Shown in pieces: positions 17,643-27,304 of a stretch of 64,000 nucleotides of DNA (positions are counted from its first letter, which is position 1; the number at the start of each line of letters is the position of its first letter). The notes beneath the pieces were generated by a model. The model was not told the origin of the DNA. It did no database searches and was given only the letters and a program-made list of their open reading frames with translations. Origin of the DNA: Pseudoalteromonas phenolica (GTDB lineage: Bacteria > Pseudomonadota > Gammaproteobacteria > Enterobacterales > Alteromonadaceae); NCBI RefSeq assembly GCF_001444405.1, contig NZ_CP013188.1, positions 310,001 through 374,000 of the forward strand, given 5' to 3'. A program made the position numbers and the translations under genes.

Positions 17643-18686
17643 ATGCACAGACCTTGGGTTAATTGGGCAATTAAAACCATTGAAGCAGATTACACGCGCT
17701 CTGCAGATACACATTTAATTCGTTTAGATCTTAAGTCTCACCCTGACGTGCTTTTGTATCTTAAAGATGAAAGTACACATCCAACCGGCTCTTTGAAACA
17801 CCGGCTTGCTCGTTCATTATTTTTATATGCTTTATGTAACGGCCATATTACTGAAAATACCCCCATCATAGAGTCTTCATCTGGTAGCACTGCTGTTTCG
17901 GAAGCCTATTTTGCAAAGTTACTCGGTCTTGATTTTATTGCTGTTGTACCAAAGTCTACGGCACATGAAAAAATCAAACAGATTGAGTTTTATGGTGGTC
18001 GCTGTCATTTGGTTGAACAAACAGATCAAATTTACAGCGAGTCGCAGCGTTTAGCCAATGAGTTAAATGGCCATTATATGGACCAATTTACTTATGCCGA
18101 GCGTGCGACGGACTGGCGCGGTAATAACAACATTGCAGAAAGTATCTTTAAACAAATGCAAGATGAGCCTCATCCTATACCAAGTTGGATTGTGATGAGT
18201 CCGGGGACCGGAGGCACTTCAGCGACGCTTGGACGTTATTTACGTTTTCAAAAATACGATACAAACTTATTGGTTGTAGACCCTGAACACTCAGTGTTTT
18301 ATGACTACTTTCAAACCCGTGACAACAGCATCACGCTCGGTCGAGGCAGTCGAATTGAAGGTATTGGCAGACCGCGAGTTGAACCTTCTTTTATTGCAGG
18401 GGTGGTAGATGAGATGCAAAAAGTACCAGATGCCGCCAGTATTGCCACCATGCATTGGCTCAGTAAAAAACTAGGTAAGCGTGTGGGGCCTTCATCAGGG
18501 ACCAATATGTTTGGCGTGTTGAATAAAGTATTAGAAATGCAACAACAGGGGCAGTCAGGTGCAATCGTGACGCTTTTATGCGACAGCGGCGAAAGGTATT
18601 TAAATACTTACCATGATGATCAGTGGGTTGATGAGAACATTGGCGATTACAGCCAGTTTGATAAATTTTTGGCTCAATTTAACTAA
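17643..18686 (+). CDS. PLP-dependent cysteine synthase-family enzyme (Cds1-like)
   Basis: The 347-residue protein belongs to the fold-type II PLP family with cysteine synthase. The PLP lysine is Lys52 (P-T-G-S-L-K-H-R); the substrate loop is S-S-G-S-T (79-83); the phosphate-binding loop is S-P-G-T-G-G-T-S. The start W-V-N-W-A-I and the S-L-K-H-R context resemble the Cds1 group, which in mycobacteria breaks cysteine down to sulfide, pyruvate and ammonia, rather than CysK/CysM. It is cytoplasmic. A GNAT gene starts 17 bp downstream, so the two are likely cotranscribed. The Cds1 activity is an inference from overall similarity. Confidence 0.75.
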   Translation: MHRPWVNWAIKTIEADYTRSADTHLIRLDLKSHPDVLLYLKDESTHPTGSLKHRLARSLFLYALCNGHITENTPIIESSSGSTAVSEAYFAKLLGLDFIAVVPKSTAHEKIKQIEFYGGRCHLVEQTDQIYSESQRLANELNGHYMDQFTYAERATDWRGNNNIAESIFKQMQDEPHPIPSWIVMSPGTGGTSATLGRYLRFQKYDTNLLVVDPEHSVFYDYFQTRDNSITLGRGSRIEGIGRPRVEPSFIAGVVDEMQKVPDAASIATMHWLSKKLGKRVGPSSGTNMFGVLNKVLEMQQQGQSGAIVTLLCDSGERYLNTYHDDQWVDENIGDYSQFDKFLAQFN

Positions 18687-18703
18687 AAATAAGAAGTAAA
18701 CAG

Positions 18704-19159
18704 ATGCATTTAAGAATCGCGACTCAGGATGATATAAACGATTTACTACAACTAGAGCAAGCCGTCGTTGAGGCTGAAAGACCCTACAACAGTCATATTA
18801 AAGCGAATAACGCGACGTATTATGATTTACCGGCGTTGATAAGTGAAACAAGCAGCCAAGTTCTCGTGCTTGAAGAAAAAGATCAGATCATTGCGACTGG
18901 CTATATTCAGATTAGAGCAAGTAAACAGTCATTGTCTCATGAACAACACGGCTACCTTGGTTTTATGTATGTTGCACCAGACTTTCGTGGTCGAGGCTTA
19001 AATAGACTGGTCATGGATGCGCTAATGGGCTGGGGGCGAGCACATGGTGTAAATATATTCTACTTAGATGTGTATGCCGAAAATCAAGCCGCAATTAATG
19101 CTTATCAAAAGTTGGGTTTTACACCTTCATTGGTCGAAATGAAGCTTGAATGTGCATAA
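18704..19159 (+). CDS. GNAT family N-acetyltransferase
   Basis: This 151-residue GNAT shows the acetyl-CoA loop F-R-G-R-G-L-N-R-L, preceded by the strand G-F-M-Y-V-A-P, then Y-L-D-V-Y-A-E-N and a Y-Q-K-L-G-F motif near the end. It follows the Cds1-like gene by 17 bp, which suggests that it acts in the same process, perhaps on an amino acid or amine. No direct evidence of the substrate is visible. Confidence 0.8.
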   Translation: MHLRIATQDDINDLLQLEQAVVEAERPYNSHIKANNATYYDLPALISETSSQVLVLEEKDQIIATGYIQIRASKQSLSHEQHGYLGFMYVAPDFRGRGLNRLVMDALMGWGRAHGVNIFYLDVYAENQAAINAYQKLGFTPSLVEMKLECA

Positions 19160-19241
19160 AGTTTAGAGCGCGTTTGACTTCGTGATTTGTTTTTTCAATA
19201 CAGTGCTTATAACACGCTCGACCTTTTATGAGCCTAATTAT

Positions 19242-19436
19242 TTATAAACTAGTCAGGCCAAATAATGAAAATGCCAAAGTGGCAACTGAGCCAATCGCCA
19301 ACATAGTGTATTCAGTTACCTTTTGTTGGTAGCGCGTTTCGTCACCTTTTGGTTCTAAAATAATCATCAAAATACCAGTAATGAAAAAAGCAAAAGAGTA
19401 GATAACTAAAATCGTTAAAAGCGTATCAGTAAACAT
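19242..19436 (-). CDS. Small two-helix membrane protein
   Basis: The 64-residue protein has two membrane segments (about residues 5-26 and 45-62) joined by a charged loop, E-P-K-G-D-E-T-R-Y. I do not recognise the family. The pattern is typical of small inner-membrane proteins, and GAGGTCATC precedes the ATG. The 280-bp gap between it and the PhoX-type gene is AT-rich and shows no other clear feature. Confidence 0.55.
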   Translation of the reverse strand: MFTDTLLTILVIYSFAFFITGILMIILEPKGDETRYQQKVTEYTMLAIGSVATLAFSLFGLTSL

Positions 19437-19716
19437 GATGACCTCAAGTTATTAAGCACGAATAAAAAGTGCTGTTTTATTGTATCTCACAATGGCAGCA
19501 GCACAGACCAAGCAATTTTATCTCAATGTTCACACCTCATCTATAAAATCTAACCTGACGAAATCAAAATAAAATTCGATTCTTTTCATATGCTTTGCAT
19601 ATAACATCTCTAAACTCAATTTAAGAAATAAAACAATATTGATAAATGAATGCTTTTGTTACATTATCACAATTGTGGTTAGAGTAATTGTACGAATTTA
19701 AATTTGGGGGGAAGTA

Positions 19717-21111
19717 ATGGTCTCACGTAGACAATTTACATTCAGTGCTGCGGCATTGGCTTTTTCGGGGTTAACCGTCAATATGATGGGCTGTCGCAGC
19801 AAAGAAGGCAATAGTGTGGCTTTGGCTGACATGCCGTTGTCATCAGGTTATGGCGATTTAGTTTCCGACAAAAATAACATCTTAGACTTGCCGCCAGGCT
19901 TTAGTTATCGAGTGATCTCACAACTCGGCGATAAAATGGATGATGGTATGCCAGTACCTGACAATGCAGATGGTATGGGGTGTATCAAATTAGATGAAGA
20001 CCGTGTTGCTTTGATTCGTAATCACGAGTTGGCTCAAAAGCACATAAAGAAATCTGCAGCGCCATGGCAATCTTTCCAATCGAATAAAAGTTACGACAAT
20101 TTAAAGTCTGGTACAGCTTTACCGGGCGGCACTTCAACACTGGTTTACAACTTAAAAACGCAAGAATTAGAAAAGCAATACATGAGCCTGATCGGCACTA
20201 TCAGAAATTGTGCGGGTGGTACAACGCCTTGGGGCACTTGGCTAACGTGTGAAGAGTCAGTCGATCGTCCCGATGGCAACATCTCAAAAGACCATGGTTA
20301 TATTTTTGAAGTACCCGCAGAGGCGAATGGGTTGGTAGAGCCTAAACCATTAGTCGCTATGGGTCGTTTTAACCATGAAGCAGCAGCTGTCGACCCAAGA
20401 ACCGGCATTATTTATCTGACAGAAGACAGGGGCGATAGTCTACTTTATCGCTTTATTCCAAAAGTAAAAGGCCAGTTAAGTGAAGGGGGAGCATTACAAG
20501 CCCTTGTCGTTAAGCAAAAACCAAAGTTTGATACTCGAAATTGGGCTGAAAATAATATGGCATTGGGTGATTGGTTAGAAGTTGAATGGATCACGCTCTC
20601 AAATCCTGAAAGTCCTAATGATGATTTGCGCGCGCAAGGTTATGAAGCGGGCGCAGCGCTGTTTGCACGCGGTGAAGGCATTCATTTTGGCACCAATGAG
20701 CTGTATTTCTGCTGTACCAATGGGGGGCAAAAACAGTTTGGCCAAGTAATGCGATACCAGCCATCAGCCTTTGAAGGCACAGCACAAGAATCTCAGCACC
20801 CAGGCTTATTACAGCTATTTGTTGAGAGTACTGATGGTAGTCAGTATAACTTTGGTGACAACTTAACAGTAACTCCACAAGGCCATTTATTGGTGTGTGA
20901 AGACCAATACACAGATGTAACTCGAAACTTTTTAAGAGGGGTGACACCAAAAGGGGCAGTGTATCCGTTTGCAAAACTTCACATTCAAACAGAGCCTGCA
21001 GGTGCGTGTTTCTCTCATGATGGAAAAACATTATTTGTAAATCTTTACTCTCCGACCAAAACCCTCGCTATTACAGGCCCTTGGGAGCAGTTTTCAACAC
21101 AGAAAGCCTAA
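19717..21111 (+). CDS. PhoX-type phosphatase / DUF839 protein, Tat signal
   Basis: The 464-residue protein begins S-R-R-Q-F-T-F-S, a twin-arginine signal, with M-M-G-C at 23-26 as a possible lipobox. The mature part is the PhoX/DUF839 beta-propeller: L-P-P-G-F-S-Y-R, M-D-D-G-M-P-V-P-D, R-N-H-E-L, and the block N-C-A-G-G-T-T-P-W-G-T-W-L-T-C-E-E. PhoX enzymes bind calcium and iron, use a Cys in that N-C-A-G-G block and release phosphate from organic esters under phosphate limitation. A related non-phosphatase role cannot be excluded. I saw no clear Pho box in the 280 bp upstream. Confidence 0.85.
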   Translation: MVSRRQFTFSAAALAFSGLTVNMMGCRSKEGNSVALADMPLSSGYGDLVSDKNNILDLPPGFSYRVISQLGDKMDDGMPVPDNADGMGCIKLDEDRVALIRNHELAQKHIKKSAAPWQSFQSNKSYDNLKSGTALPGGTSTLVYNLKTQELEKQYMSLIGTIRNCAGGTTPWGTWLTCEESVDRPDGNISKDHGYIFEVPAEANGLVEPKPLVAMGRFNHEAAAVDPRTGIIYLTEDRGDSLLYRFIPKVKGQLSEGGALQALVVKQKPKFDTRNWAENNMALGDWLEVEWITLSNPESPNDDLRAQGYEAGAALFARGEGIHFGTNELYFCCTNGGQKQFGQVMRYQPSAFEGTAQESQHPGLLQLFVESTDGSQYNFGDNLTVTPQGHLLVCEDQYTDVTRNFLRGVTPKGAVYPFAKLHIQTEPAGACFSHDGKTLFVNLYSPTKTLAITGPWEQFSTQKA

Positions 21112-21159
21112 CCAATTTTTATGCTTAAAATTCTAGAGTTTTAAGTGGACTAAGGACTT

Positions 21160-21189
21160 AAGGAAGCAATTTATTACAATTGCTTCCTT
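21160..21189 (+). terminator. Hairpin after the PhoX-type gene
   Basis: An 11-bp stem AAGGAAGCAAT/ATTGCTTCCTT with an 8-base loop lies about 50 bp after the stop codon. There is no strong T tract. Confidence 0.55.
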
Positions 21190-21349
21190 CCAATTCTAAT
21201 TTTGTGCTTGTTTAATTATTTGGCATTTGACACAGCTTGTTCCTGGTATGGGCTTTTGTGTTAGCATCAATATGTAGCTAACTGTCTAAAAATTATAATT
21301 TTTTACTCTGTTAGGTAACAAGCAATAAGGAAAATAGAGAAATATAACA

Positions 21350-24300
21350 ATGAAGAATATTATTTCAGCCGTTGCACTGGGCGTGATCAGTGCTTTTTCA
21401 GCCAGTGCCGCAGATGAAACTCGATTGTTAAGACAACCGACGCTCAGCGATTCTCATATCGGGTTTGTTTATGGTGGAGATGTGTGGGTGTCGGACCTTG
21501 ACGGTGAAAACGTTAAGCGTATTACAAGTACGCAAGCAGTTGAGACTGAACCACATTTATCACCTGATGGTGAGACCATTGCATTTAGCTCTAATCGAAA
21601 TGGTCAGCAATCCGTCTACATTGTGCCCGTTGAGGGTGGAGAGCCAAAACGTCTCACTTGGCATGCAAACAATGCGTATGTAAGAGGCTGGACGCCAGAT
21701 GGCAAAAAGGTGTTATTTGCTTCTTCACGAGGTACAGCACCAAAGCGATATGAACGTTTATGGACCGTGTCTGTCGATGGCGGAGCACCAGAACTTGTCA
21801 CGCATCAATGGGGCTTTAATGGCGCATTTTCTAAAGACGGTGACAAACTCATTATTGACCGTATGAGTCGCTGGGATACCGAGTGGCGTAACTACAAAGG
21901 CGGCCAGAATACCCCACTTGTGTTACTTGACTTAGAAACACAAGAAGAAACCCAACTACCTCACTTCGACACGTCAACAGATATTGAGCCGGTATGGCTT
22001 AAAGGCAAAGTGTATTATTTGTCAGATAGAGATTGGGTATCGAATATTTGGGAATATGACCCAAAAAGCAAAAAGACCAAACAAATTACCAAATTTAAAG
22101 GCGGTGACATTAAGCAACTTGCCAGCAATGGTAAGCAATTAGCGTTTGAAAAAGACGGCTATTTGTATACTTATAATGTAAAGCGCAAGCGTGCTAAAAA
22201 GCTCGACATTAACATTCAAGCCGACTTCCCATGGGCAGAAACTAAGTGGCAAAATGTTGCAAGAAGCGCTAAAAATGCCTCTTTATCGCCTTCAGGCAAA
22301 CGCGCGTTATTCGAATCACGTGGTGAAATATTCACAGTGCCTGTCGAGCATGGCTCAACGCGTAATTTAACCAAAGATCATAGCTCAGCCGATAGAGCGC
22401 CAATCTGGTCACCAAAAGGCGATAAAATAGCTTGGTTCTCTGATGAGGGTGAGCAAGGTTATAAATTAGTGCTACAAAACCAAGATGGTATGGGTGAGCG
22501 TAAAACCATTTCTATTGGTGAATCGAAAATGGCTTGGGAACCGCAGTGGTCACCAGATGGAAAGTACATTGCCTTTGTGGATGACGATGTGCGTTACCGT
22601 TTAGTTGATTTAGAGTCAGAAACGATTAAAACCATTGATGTCGGCGGTAACAATTTAGAACGTGGTCGCACAGGTTTAACTTGGGCACCCGACTCAAAAT
22701 GGTTAGCGTATGCCAAGCAAGCTGATAATGGCTTTAAACAAATCAAAGTTTGGTCTTTAGAAGAAGGGCAAAGCCGTGCTATTACAAATCGTATGGCTAA
22801 CTCGGTTTCGCCTGCATGGGATCAAAGTGGTAAACATTTATTTTTCTTAGCCAGTACTGATTATGGCCTAGACAGTGGTTGGGCAAATACCAGCTCAATG
22901 TCGGCAGATCATGAGTATGCGCCTTATATTATCAATCTTGCCAAAGATCTAGATTCACCTTTTGCGCTGCGTAGCGATGAAGAAAAGGTGAAAAAAGAGG
23001 CAAAGCCTGACGAAGGTAAAGCAGATGCAGATAAAAAGGCTGATAAAGCTGAGTCTTCAGATAAACCAAAAGATGCGACTAAGAAAAAAGAAGGCAAAGA
23101 CAAAAAGAAAGATGGCGTCGTTGTCAGCATAGACTTCGATAGCATTGAACGTCGCATTATGCCACTACCTATGCCAGAAGGCCGTTATAGCGGTGTGATA
23201 CATGGGCCAAAAGGCAGTGTGTTCTTTGCTAAACGTGCCGATAAGGGTTGGTCGTTCTCACTGCATAAATACAGCGTTAAAAAACGTGAAGCTAAGCCAT
23301 ATGTCAGTGGTATCAGCGATGTGAACATTTCTGCTGATACCAAAAAGCTAATTGTTAAAAAAGGTCGCAGTTGGCATGTGGTCGATGCAACTAAACCATC
23401 TGTAAAGCTTGGTAAGCCACTTAAAGTTGATTTAGAAACGCGTTTAGACCGACAAGCTGAATGGCGTCAGATGTTTGTTGAAGCGTGGCGTTATCAACGT
23501 GATTACTTCTACGATCCTGATATGCATGGTCGTGATTGGGATGAAGTGTTCTCCCGTTACGAGCCTCTAGTTGAGCATGTTAAACACCGCTCGGACTTAA
23601 ACTATTTACTTGATATGGTTAACGGTGAGCTGTCTGTTGGTCACAGCTTTGTATTCGGTGGTGATATGCCAGATGTTGAAAAACGTCGAGCGGGTCTATT
23701 GGGTGCAGACTTAGTTCAAGATAACGGTTATTGGAAAATCGACCGAATTTATACCTCAGAAAGCTGGAACCCGAAACTAAAAGGTCCACTTGATCAGCCA
23801 AATCTAAAAGTGGCAGAGCAGCAATATATCGTTTCGATTAATGGCCAGCCGCTTACAGCAAACGATAACCCTTATGCGCTATTAGACGGCACCGCGGGTA
23901 AACAAACGACCTTGAAAGTAAACGACAAGCCAGACTATGAAGGGGCGCATCAAGTGATTGTCGAGCCGATTTCGAGTGAGTATGGCCTTCGTCAGCGAGC
24001 TTGGGTTGAAGACAACCGTCGCTTAGTTAATAAGTTGTCAGACGGTAAACTTGCATATGTATGGGTGCCAAATACTTCAACACCTGGTTTCACTTCATTT
24101 AACCGTTACTTCTTTGCACAACAAGACAAAATGGGCGCGGTGATTGATGAGCGCTTTAATGGCGGTGGCTTATTAGATGACTACATGGTTGATTTAATGA
24201 ATCGCAAGCTCCGTGCGGCGATCACCAATGAAGTACCTAATGGCAAACCTATGCTATTACCTGCGGGTATAAAAGGGCCCAAAGCTCTGCTTATCAATGA

Positions 24301-24661
24301 ACTAGCAGGTTCGGGTGGTGACTATTTCCCATGGGCGTTCAGACAGCAAAAAGTGGGTAAGCTGATTGGTGCAACAACTTGGGGGGGCGTAGTGAAATCA
24401 TCGGTGCATTATCCACTCGTTGATGGTGGCGCACTGACTGCTCCGGATAATGCCGTGTTTGACCCTATCAACAATGAGTGGGTAGGTGAAAACAAGGGTA
24501 TCGCACCTGATATTAAGGTATATCAAGATGCTCGTTCGCTTTCGCAAGGTAAAGACCCTCAGCTAGAGCGCGCAGTATCAGAGCTAATGAAAGAGCTTGA
24601 AGGCAAGTCGCCACTTGATATTAAACCGCCTAAGTACTCAACCCCAGCGGTAAAACCATAA
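21350..24661 (+). CDS. Tricorn-like protease, family S41, exported
   Basis: The 1103-residue product has a signal peptide (residues 1-20), then many PD40/WD40-like beta-propeller repeats (S-P-D-G-x-x-I-A-F-S and variants) up to about residue 530 and again after 590, a tricorn core domain, a PDZ-like region and a C-terminal S41 protease. The nucleophile is Ser988 in L-A-G-S-G-G-D, followed by T-T-W-G-G-V-V. An almost purely Lys/Glu/Asp/Ala linker at about residues 543-588 separates the propellers, an insertion not needed for the fold. Unlike archaeal tricorn, which is cytoplasmic, this one is exported and should degrade oligopeptides in the periplasm. Own terminator. Confidence 0.88.
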   Translation: MKNIISAVALGVISAFSASAADETRLLRQPTLSDSHIGFVYGGDVWVSDLDGENVKRITSTQAVETEPHLSPDGETIAFSSNRNGQQSVYIVPVEGGEPKRLTWHANNAYVRGWTPDGKKVLFASSRGTAPKRYERLWTVSVDGGAPELVTHQWGFNGAFSKDGDKLIIDRMSRWDTEWRNYKGGQNTPLVLLDLETQEETQLPHFDTSTDIEPVWLKGKVYYLSDRDWVSNIWEYDPKSKKTKQITKFKGGDIKQLASNGKQLAFEKDGYLYTYNVKRKRAKKLDINIQADFPWAETKWQNVARSAKNASLSPSGKRALFESRGEIFTVPVEHGSTRNLTKDHSSADRAPIWSPKGDKIAWFSDEGEQGYKLVLQNQDGMGERKTISIGESKMAWEPQWSPDGKYIAFVDDDVRYRLVDLESETIKTIDVGGNNLERGRTGLTWAPDSKWLAYAKQADNGFKQIKVWSLEEGQSRAITNRMANSVSPAWDQSGKHLFFLASTDYGLDSGWANTSSMSADHEYAPYIINLAKDLDSPFALRSDEEKVKKEAKPDEGKADADKKADKAESSDKPKDATKKKEGKDKKKDGVVVSIDFDSIERRIMPLPMPEGRYSGVIHGPKGSVFFAKRADKGWSFSLHKYSVKKREAKPYVSGISDVNISADTKKLIVKKGRSWHVVDATKPSVKLGKPLKVDLETRLDRQAEWRQMFVEAWRYQRDYFYDPDMHGRDWDEVFSRYEPLVEHVKHRSDLNYLLDMVNGELSVGHSFVFGGDMPDVEKRRAGLLGADLVQDNGYWKIDRIYTSESWNPKLKGPLDQPNLKVAEQQYIVSINGQPLTANDNPYALLDGTAGKQTTLKVNDKPDYEGAHQVIVEPISSEYGLRQRAWVEDNRRLVNKLSDGKLAYVWVPNTSTPGFTSFNRYFFAQQDKMGAVIDERFNGGGLLDDYMVDLMNRKLRAAITNEVPNGKPMLLPAGIKGPKALLINELAGSGGDYFPWAFRQQKVGKLIGATTWGGVVKSSVHYPLVDGGALTAPDNAVFDPINNEWVGENKGIAPDIKVYQDARSLSQGKDPQLERAVSELMKELEGKSPLDIKPPKYSTPAVKP

Positions 24662-24686
24662 ATTAAGTTTGATGTAAATCGATAAT

Positions 24687-24720
24687 AAAAGCGGCTACTT
24701 CACAGGAAGTAGCCGCTTTT
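24687..24720 (+). terminator. Strong terminator of the tricorn-like gene
   Basis: A perfect 15-bp stem AAAAGCGGCTACTTC with its complement and a 4-base loop ends in TTTTCTTT. Confidence 0.85.
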
Positions 24721-24912
24721 CTTTGCAAAGTTGAAAGTTAATTTCTCAGAGAATGAGTTTGAAATTGTTATGTTATCTCATTTTTAGGTGGCTTCATCTT
24801 GTTTGTTTCTGATTTGTGACAAAATCATTAAACTATTTGCGCTATTACTGCTCTAAGTAGGTTAATGCTTAATGACGAGCATGAATAAAATAACAAAATA
24901 GGAAGTAAAAAG

Positions 24913-26469
24913 GTGTCGACAAGTGAAGTAGCTCAACCGAGCAGCGGTGGTATTATCGCATTTATAGAAAAGGCAGGTAAAAAAATACCCGATCCCATCA
25001 TTATTTTTATGTGGTTCTTGGTATTCGTATTTGCCTTAACCGCATTAATAGGCGGTTTAACGTTCGAAACGCAAAGCGCCGATGGCAGCGCAATAACCCA
25101 TACCATCAAAAAAATGACAGAAGCCGAACATGTCCGTTGGGTATTTGATAATGCCTTGCTAAATAACTGGCTCGGTTTTGGTGGTGGCGTATTAGGGGTT
25201 ATCTTAATCGTGATGCTAGGTGTAGGGGTGGCTGAAAGCTCTGGTTTATTCAATGCCCTTATCAAGAAAATTGGCACACGTTTAAACGAGAAGTTCTTAG
25301 CGCCAGCGCTTATCTTTTTAGGGATCATGAGCTCAATCGCAACCGATGCGGGCTACCTTATTCTTATTCCTTTGGCCGGTCTTTTATATGCTGGTCTTGG
25401 TAAAAACCCGATGATAGGTATGGCGGCGGCATTTGCCGGTGTATCAGCGGGCTTTAGTGCCAACTTAATCCCAGCCACGCCAGTGGATGTGATCATTGGT
25501 TTGAATGCACAGATCTTTGCTGAATCTCAAGGCATACCTTTCCAAGCGGCAGATGGCAGTGCGCTTACGCCAGCAACCATGCATTACTACTTTATTTTTG
25601 TTTCGACCTTTATGCTGGTGGGTTTAGGTGCTTGGGTAACCAAAAAATTCATCGAGCCTAAGTTTAAAGACATGCCTTATGACCTGCCTGAGGGCATGGA
25701 CTTGTCTGATTTCTCAGTGACCGAAGATGAGAAGAAAGGCCTTCGAGCTGCATTTTGGGGTCTGCTTGCTTCAATTGGCGTGGTAGTTTTATTGGCGCTA
25801 GGGCCGCTAGCTCCATACGAAAATGACGCGGGAAAAACCGTGACACCTTACCTAAATAATGTAATTTTGTTGATCACCTTTATTTTTACCTCAGTAGGTG
25901 CTGCTTTCGGTGTCGCAACCGGTAAATTCAAAAGCCTGATGGACGTTGTAAAAGCCATGGTCGCGCAAATGAATACCATGGGTTACATCTTAGTACTTAC
26001 CTTCTTCTGTTATAACTTTTTAGGTATTTTAGGTTACTCAGGTTTAGGTACATATATCACTTATTTAGGCGCAAGTGGTTTGTCTGCGATGGGCCTACAA
26101 GATTCTCCAATTATGTTGATCATTGGCTTTGTATTAACCACAGCACTGATTAACTTATTCGTTGGTGGCCTAACATCAAAGTGGATGCTATTGGGGCCAA
26201 TATTCGTACCTATGCTGTATGCAGTAAACCCAGCCATGACGCCAGAACTTGTCGCAGCTGCGTATCGAGTTGCAGACTCTTCTACAAACATCATTACTCC
26301 GATGATGACGTATGCCGGTGTTATTTTAGCGTTTATGCGTAAGTACAATAAAAACCTCAGTTTCGGTGATGTAATCACAATGATGATCCCTTACTCGCTG
26401 ACCTTCTTAGTGTTCTGGACTGGCTTATTAATCGCGTTCTTCACGTTCAACATCCCGTTTGGGTTTTAA
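24913..26469 (+). CDS. AbgT family transporter
   Basis: The 518-residue inner-membrane protein has about 11 membrane segments and conserved AbgT stretches: I-P-D-P-I-I-I-F, S-S-I-A-T-D-A-G-Y, N-L-I-P-A-T-P-V-D and S-S-T-N-I-I-T-P-M-M near the C-terminus. AbgT proteins import p-aminobenzoyl-glutamate; some, such as MtrF, export sulfonamides and folate breakdown products. Substrate not determinable. GTG start at 24913 with AGGAAG 8 bases ahead. No abgA/B hydrolase genes lie nearby. A palindromic repeat begins at the base after its stop codon. Confidence 0.88.
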   Translation: MSTSEVAQPSSGGIIAFIEKAGKKIPDPIIIFMWFLVFVFALTALIGGLTFETQSADGSAITHTIKKMTEAEHVRWVFDNALLNNWLGFGGGVLGVILIVMLGVGVAESSGLFNALIKKIGTRLNEKFLAPALIFLGIMSSIATDAGYLILIPLAGLLYAGLGKNPMIGMAAAFAGVSAGFSANLIPATPVDVIIGLNAQIFAESQGIPFQAADGSALTPATMHYYFIFVSTFMLVGLGAWVTKKFIEPKFKDMPYDLPEGMDLSDFSVTEDEKKGLRAAFWGLLASIGVVVLLALGPLAPYENDAGKTVTPYLNNVILLITFIFTSVGAAFGVATGKFKSLMDVVKAMVAQMNTMGYILVLTFFCYNFLGILGYSGLGTYITYLGASGLSAMGLQDSPIMLIIGFVLTTALINLFVGGLTSKWMLLGPIFVPMLYAVNPAMTPELVAAAYRVADSSTNIITPMMTYAGVILAFMRKYNKNLSFGDVITMMIPYSLTFLVFWTGLLIAFFTFNIPFGF

Positions 26470-26516
26470 GTGCAAAATACATCTCGCTCCGCGAGATTAC
26501 TTTTGCGCAAGGTGAA
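26470..26516 (+). repeat. Stop-adjacent palindromic repeat, copy 1
   Basis: The 47-bp unit reads GTGCAAAATAC, then a perfect ATCTCGC/GCGAGAT hairpin with a 3-base loop, then TTACTTTTGCGCAA and GGTGAA. It begins directly after the AbgT stop codon. Outer arms CAAAA and TTTTG can also pair. It probably acts as a 3'-end RNA structure. Confidence 0.8.
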
Positions 26517-26707
26517 ATAAGCGAGTTTAACCGCTGTTACGTGCGGCGGTTTTAAACCGCGCTCTATAGTTGTGTAGAACGTGCTTTAGCGCGACACATC
26601 TTAGTCATCCAGTTTATCTATTCTGCGCGATATAAAATCGCGCCTACAAAGCAGTGTGTTTCTCAAACTCAATCTGTAGGCGCGGCTTTATGCCGAGCTA
26701 TGTTTTA
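26517..26707. repeat. Cluster of palindromes with TGTAGG/CCTACA arms
   Basis: The gap before the SSAT-like gene holds GCGCGAT/ATCGCGC (26625-26643, 5-base loop) and a further inverted pair CGCGCCTACA (26639-26648) and TGTAGGCGCG (26675-26684). A related run AGAACGTGCTTTAGCGCGAC lies near 26576-26595. Similar palindromes occur at 32598-32627. No coding potential is seen. Confidence 0.6.
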
Positions 26708-27190
26708 TTATTTCTCAGCAAAATTAACCAGTGTTTCACCACTCATGCGGTAACCAATCCACTCATGTTGTGGCTCAGCGCCCAATGATTCATAGAACTC
26801 GCGTGATGGCGTATTCCAATCTAAACAGCTCCATTCAAATCTGCCACAGCCTTTTTCAACGGCGATTTGTGCTAAACGTTTTAGTAGTGCAATACCTGCA
26901 CCTTTGCCTCGGTGTTCTGGTGACACGTATAAATCTTCAAGATAAAGACCTGGCTTTGCTAGCCAAGTTGAATAGTTATAAAAATACACCGAGAAACCAA
27001 TGGCTTCACCGTCTAATTCACAAATTAAACCATGCACACCACTGTGCTCTGCGAACATGCTCGACCTAATGGTTTCTGGTGTGGCTAGCACTTCATGCTC
27101 TGCTTTTTCATAAATGGCGAGCTCTTTAATGAAATATAAAATGGTGTCGATGTCGGTGACTTCTGCTGGTCGAATGGTAAGTTGTGACAT
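26708..27190 (-). CDS. GNAT acetyltransferase, SSAT (spermidine/spermine or thialysine) type
   Basis: The 160-residue protein starts I-R-P-A-E-V-T-D, has the strand L-Y-L-E-D-L-Y-V followed by acetyl-CoA loop H-R-G-K-G-A-G-I-A-L-L, then W-S-C-L-D-W-N and F-Y-E-S-L-G-A. The Y-L-E-D-L and L-D-W-N-x-x-S-x-x-F-Y patterns are those of the spermidine/spermine N-acetyltransferase-like group, which acetylates polyamines or thialysine. It should act in the cytoplasm. It is divergent from the LysR gene (114 bp apart), which may control it. Confidence 0.8.
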   Translation of the reverse strand: MSQLTIRPAEVTDIDTILYFIKELAIYEKAEHEVLATPETIRSSMFAEHSGVHGLICELDGEAIGFSVYFYNYSTWLAKPGLYLEDLYVSPEHRGKGAGIALLKRLAQIAVEKGCGRFEWSCLDWNTPSREFYESLGAEPQHEWIGYRMSGETLVNFAEK

Positions 27191-27304
27191 AGCGCTTCCT
27201 CTTAGAGCGTATTCGCTCGGTATCTACTTTTTTAATATATTAACCGAACAAGATAATGAAACCAGTGCATAATGTTCATAGTTAAATGAATATGGTGCAG
27301 GTTT

